A DNA stretch of 64,000 bases. It comes from Geosiphon pyriformis. Lineage: Eukaryota > Glomeromycota > Glomeromycetes > Archaeosporales > Geosiphonaceae. How positions within the stretch are numbered: the first letter of the stretch is position 1; every line of letters begins with the position of its first letter. Under the pieces are notes generated by a model that saw only the letters and a list, made by a program, of their open reading frames with translations, was not told the DNA's origin and ran no database searches. The stretch lies in the NCBI GenBank assembly GCA_016748015.1, contig JAAOMT010000134.1, forward strand, positions 604,732 through 668,731. The letters run 5' to 3'. Below are positions 62,219 to 64,000 of the stretch, in pieces. Position numbers and translations under genes: made by a program.

Positions 62219-62853
62219 CGAAATGTTTAAGAAATAATAATAATAATTTTCAACTAGTTTTTGCAAAACATGAAATTTTTGGCGATAACAAACCTCCAAG
62301 AAATAATAGCTCCGAATAAAAACATCATACCAATAGGCGGTAGGATCAATAAACATAAACCCACCAACAAAGTTCCCAACACCCAAGCGAAGCAGAAACA
62401 GGCAAATCCTAAATCCCAAAGGATCAAATAAGCCAAAGCAATCCAATTTCTGTAATCATAAATTGCGGCGAAAAAGGAATTGGATGTTTGTTGATTTCTT
62501 GAAGGATATTCCGCGTAATCAGCTTCTATGGATGTGAATCTTTCATATTGGTATTGATAAGATGAATATAAAGGATCTCTTGGATTCACCGAGATTGGTC
62601 TTGTTGCTGTTGCGATTTGATTGAATGGTGGTGGTGGTGGTGGTGGTGGTGAAGAGGAAGAAGAAGAAGAAGAAGCAATTGCTTCTGCGTAAGTTGGAGG
62701 TTGGTCACTGTATAACACAACTGTTGTCGTAGTTGGATTATTAGTAGATTGTGATGCTAATGATGTTGATGATGAAGATGTTGTTGATGATGATAATGGG
62801 GATATTTGATTTCTTGTAGCAACCAGTTGAATAGTCTTGTCGATTTGTGCCAT
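61827..62853 (-). CDS. PPxY membrane protein with putative-sensor-like helices
   Basis: Two minus-strand exons, 62294-62853 and 61827-62178, joined in phase, 303 residues. N-terminus (1-125) is Ser/Thr/Pro-rich and cytosolic-looking, with PPTY at residues 52-55, a ligand for WW domains of Nedd4/Rsp5-type ubiquitin ligases, plus a poly-Ser/poly-Pro run. Then come hydrophobic segments IALAYLILWDLGFACFCFAW and LLVGLCLLILPPIGMMFLF and, in exon 2, SILIFCITVICFALSLPFIL, so about four membrane helices. The helical part resembles the bacterial 'putative sensor' membrane domain (recollection, not searched). Role unknown; regulated sorting or turnover through the PPxY site is an inference. The intron carries a (TA)n run at about 62186-62212. 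Confidence 0.75.
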
Positions 62854-63360
62854 TATTCACTTTCCCCAAGAAATTTTCAAATGCAGAAAATTTTTTTGCG
62901 AAATAGAATCAACAATTAATAATTAATTAATGAGGGCATGACGTAACTAAGTCATTTATACAGGTGCCCCAGATAGGTTCGGGAGTCGGAAATTGTGATG
63001 AAAATTTTGAGTTTTCATCCATCCAATTGAAACCTTGAGATTTTTAGCCCAGAAATTTTTACCATTAACTATATCAACTCTCTTTAAAGAAGATCCCTCC
63101 CCCAGGATCACCATCATTCTTGAAAATCTTTATTCTTTTTTGAAAAATACATGGAGTTTTTGGGAATTCCTTTGATTAATGTTTGTGAGAATATAAGCCA
63201 CAAGATTTTCTTTCGGAACCAAAAGTCAATGTAACATAATCTTTCAAGGAGCGTCAACCGGCATCTTTGATTACAAAAATTTTCAAGGCGAATCGTCTAA
63301 ATGTTGAAACTCCCTTGGGGAGTCAAAATTATTTTTCGTATATCCGTGACATTTATTGCA

Positions 63361-63421
<61 letters not shown>

Positions 63422-63435
63422 TATTATTATTATTA

Positions 63436-63477
<42 letters not shown>

Positions 63478-64000
63478 TTATTTTTATTATTATTATTGCC
63501 TTAAATCTTCCAAACAATAGCACCGACTATATTCGATCTTTCCAAAAAAAGATTTCACCATTTTTTTTTTAGCTTGCGAATCACAAGTTTCACAACCTGT
63601 TGAATGAGATTTACCCGATTTCAAAAGCTAACCAAAACCGTAAAACAATGATTTTTTTGGGTACAAAAAAAAAAGAATTTTTTTGATTTATTTAGCATTG
63701 TTAATTAGGGAATCAACATTAATTTTCTCAACATGTATGAAACTGTTTCGAAGCGTTAAAACGATCTAAATTTTAATTAACTACCAGTCCAAATGATGTT
63801 AAATGTTTAAAGGAAAATAATTTTCTCCTTTTAGATTTCTTTTCTTTTTCCAGTTTCCAAGGAAATGAAAAAAAAATTATCTAAATCTATATCTAAATCA
63901 AAAAAAAATTTTTGATTAAAAATCCTGATTTCTTATTTGGAAATTATATGTTTTAGGAATGTGGCAGCCTTGTCGGCCCAACTTCCCATTGCAATTGCAC
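62854..64000. other. Intergenic to window end
   Basis: Promoter side of the PPxY protein gene. No further gene recognised up to the edge. Confidence 0.6.
63361..63498 (+). repeat. (ATT)n microsatellite, interrupted
   Basis: About 45 ATT units with TTTTT interruptions; open frames through it (Leu or Tyr runs) are artefacts of the repeat. Confidence 0.95.

Noticed and set aside
63267-63572. Leu/Ile- or Tyr-rich open frames; also Asn run at 60508-60702
   Set aside because: Produced by ATT/TTA microsatellites.
1-64000. CRISPR array, tRNA, rRNA or riboswitch
   Set aside because: No spaced identical repeats, no cloverleaf with A/B boxes and no rRNA-like blocks noticed by eye; a tRNA or snoRNA scan was not possible.

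Overview
The window looks like nuclear DNA of an arbuscular mycorrhizal fungus (Glomeromycotina, Rhizophagus-like). The clues are very AT-rich DNA, genes split by many 60-100 base GT-AG introns, a class IV-type chitin synthase with a cytochrome b5-like region, a Spc19-like kinetochore gene, and LINE-type retrotransposons whose ORF1/ORF2 proteins I recognise as abundant in that group. The organism is an inference, because no rRNA or tRNA gene confirms it.

Left arm (1-18,600), gene-dense: USP12/UBP9-like deubiquitinase (+), ribosomal protein eS7 (-), ubiquilin/Dsk2 (-), a DsbA/thioredoxin-fold protein (-), TRAPPC13 (-), then from a shared 131-base promoter a small ankyrin protein (+). Next come decayed reading frames at 12.2-13.3 kb whose only in-frame stops are TGA, a decayed member of what I believe is a mycorrhizal-fungus gene family (13.4-15.6 kb, -), and an atypical extended short-chain dehydrogenase (+). 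Where I give exon joins, I checked intron borders and reading phase by hand.

Centre (about 19.9-49 kb), repeat island: four LINE copies, all on the minus strand, with 3' ends at about 21.18, 30.18, 38.33 and 41.58 kb. Extremely AT-rich spacers with no visible genes separate them. Copies A and B reach from ORF1 to the 3' tail, C is a 2.3-kb ORF1-only unit with an oligo(A) tail and a candidate target-site duplication, and D is 5'-truncated. A roughly 1-kb dispersed repeat is inserted in ORF1 of copy A, and its second copy is itself split by element C. A further TG...CA-bounded block interrupts the endonuclease of copy A. All LINE frames are broken.

Right arm (49-64 kb): a Spc19-domain protein (-), a microsatellite-rich gap, a 1,521-codon chitin synthase (-) and a small PPxY membrane protein (-). 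The deubiquitinase and Dsk2 share the ubiquitin theme and TRAPPC13 is a trafficking-complex subunit, but nothing suggests operon-like organisation beyond the one divergent promoter.
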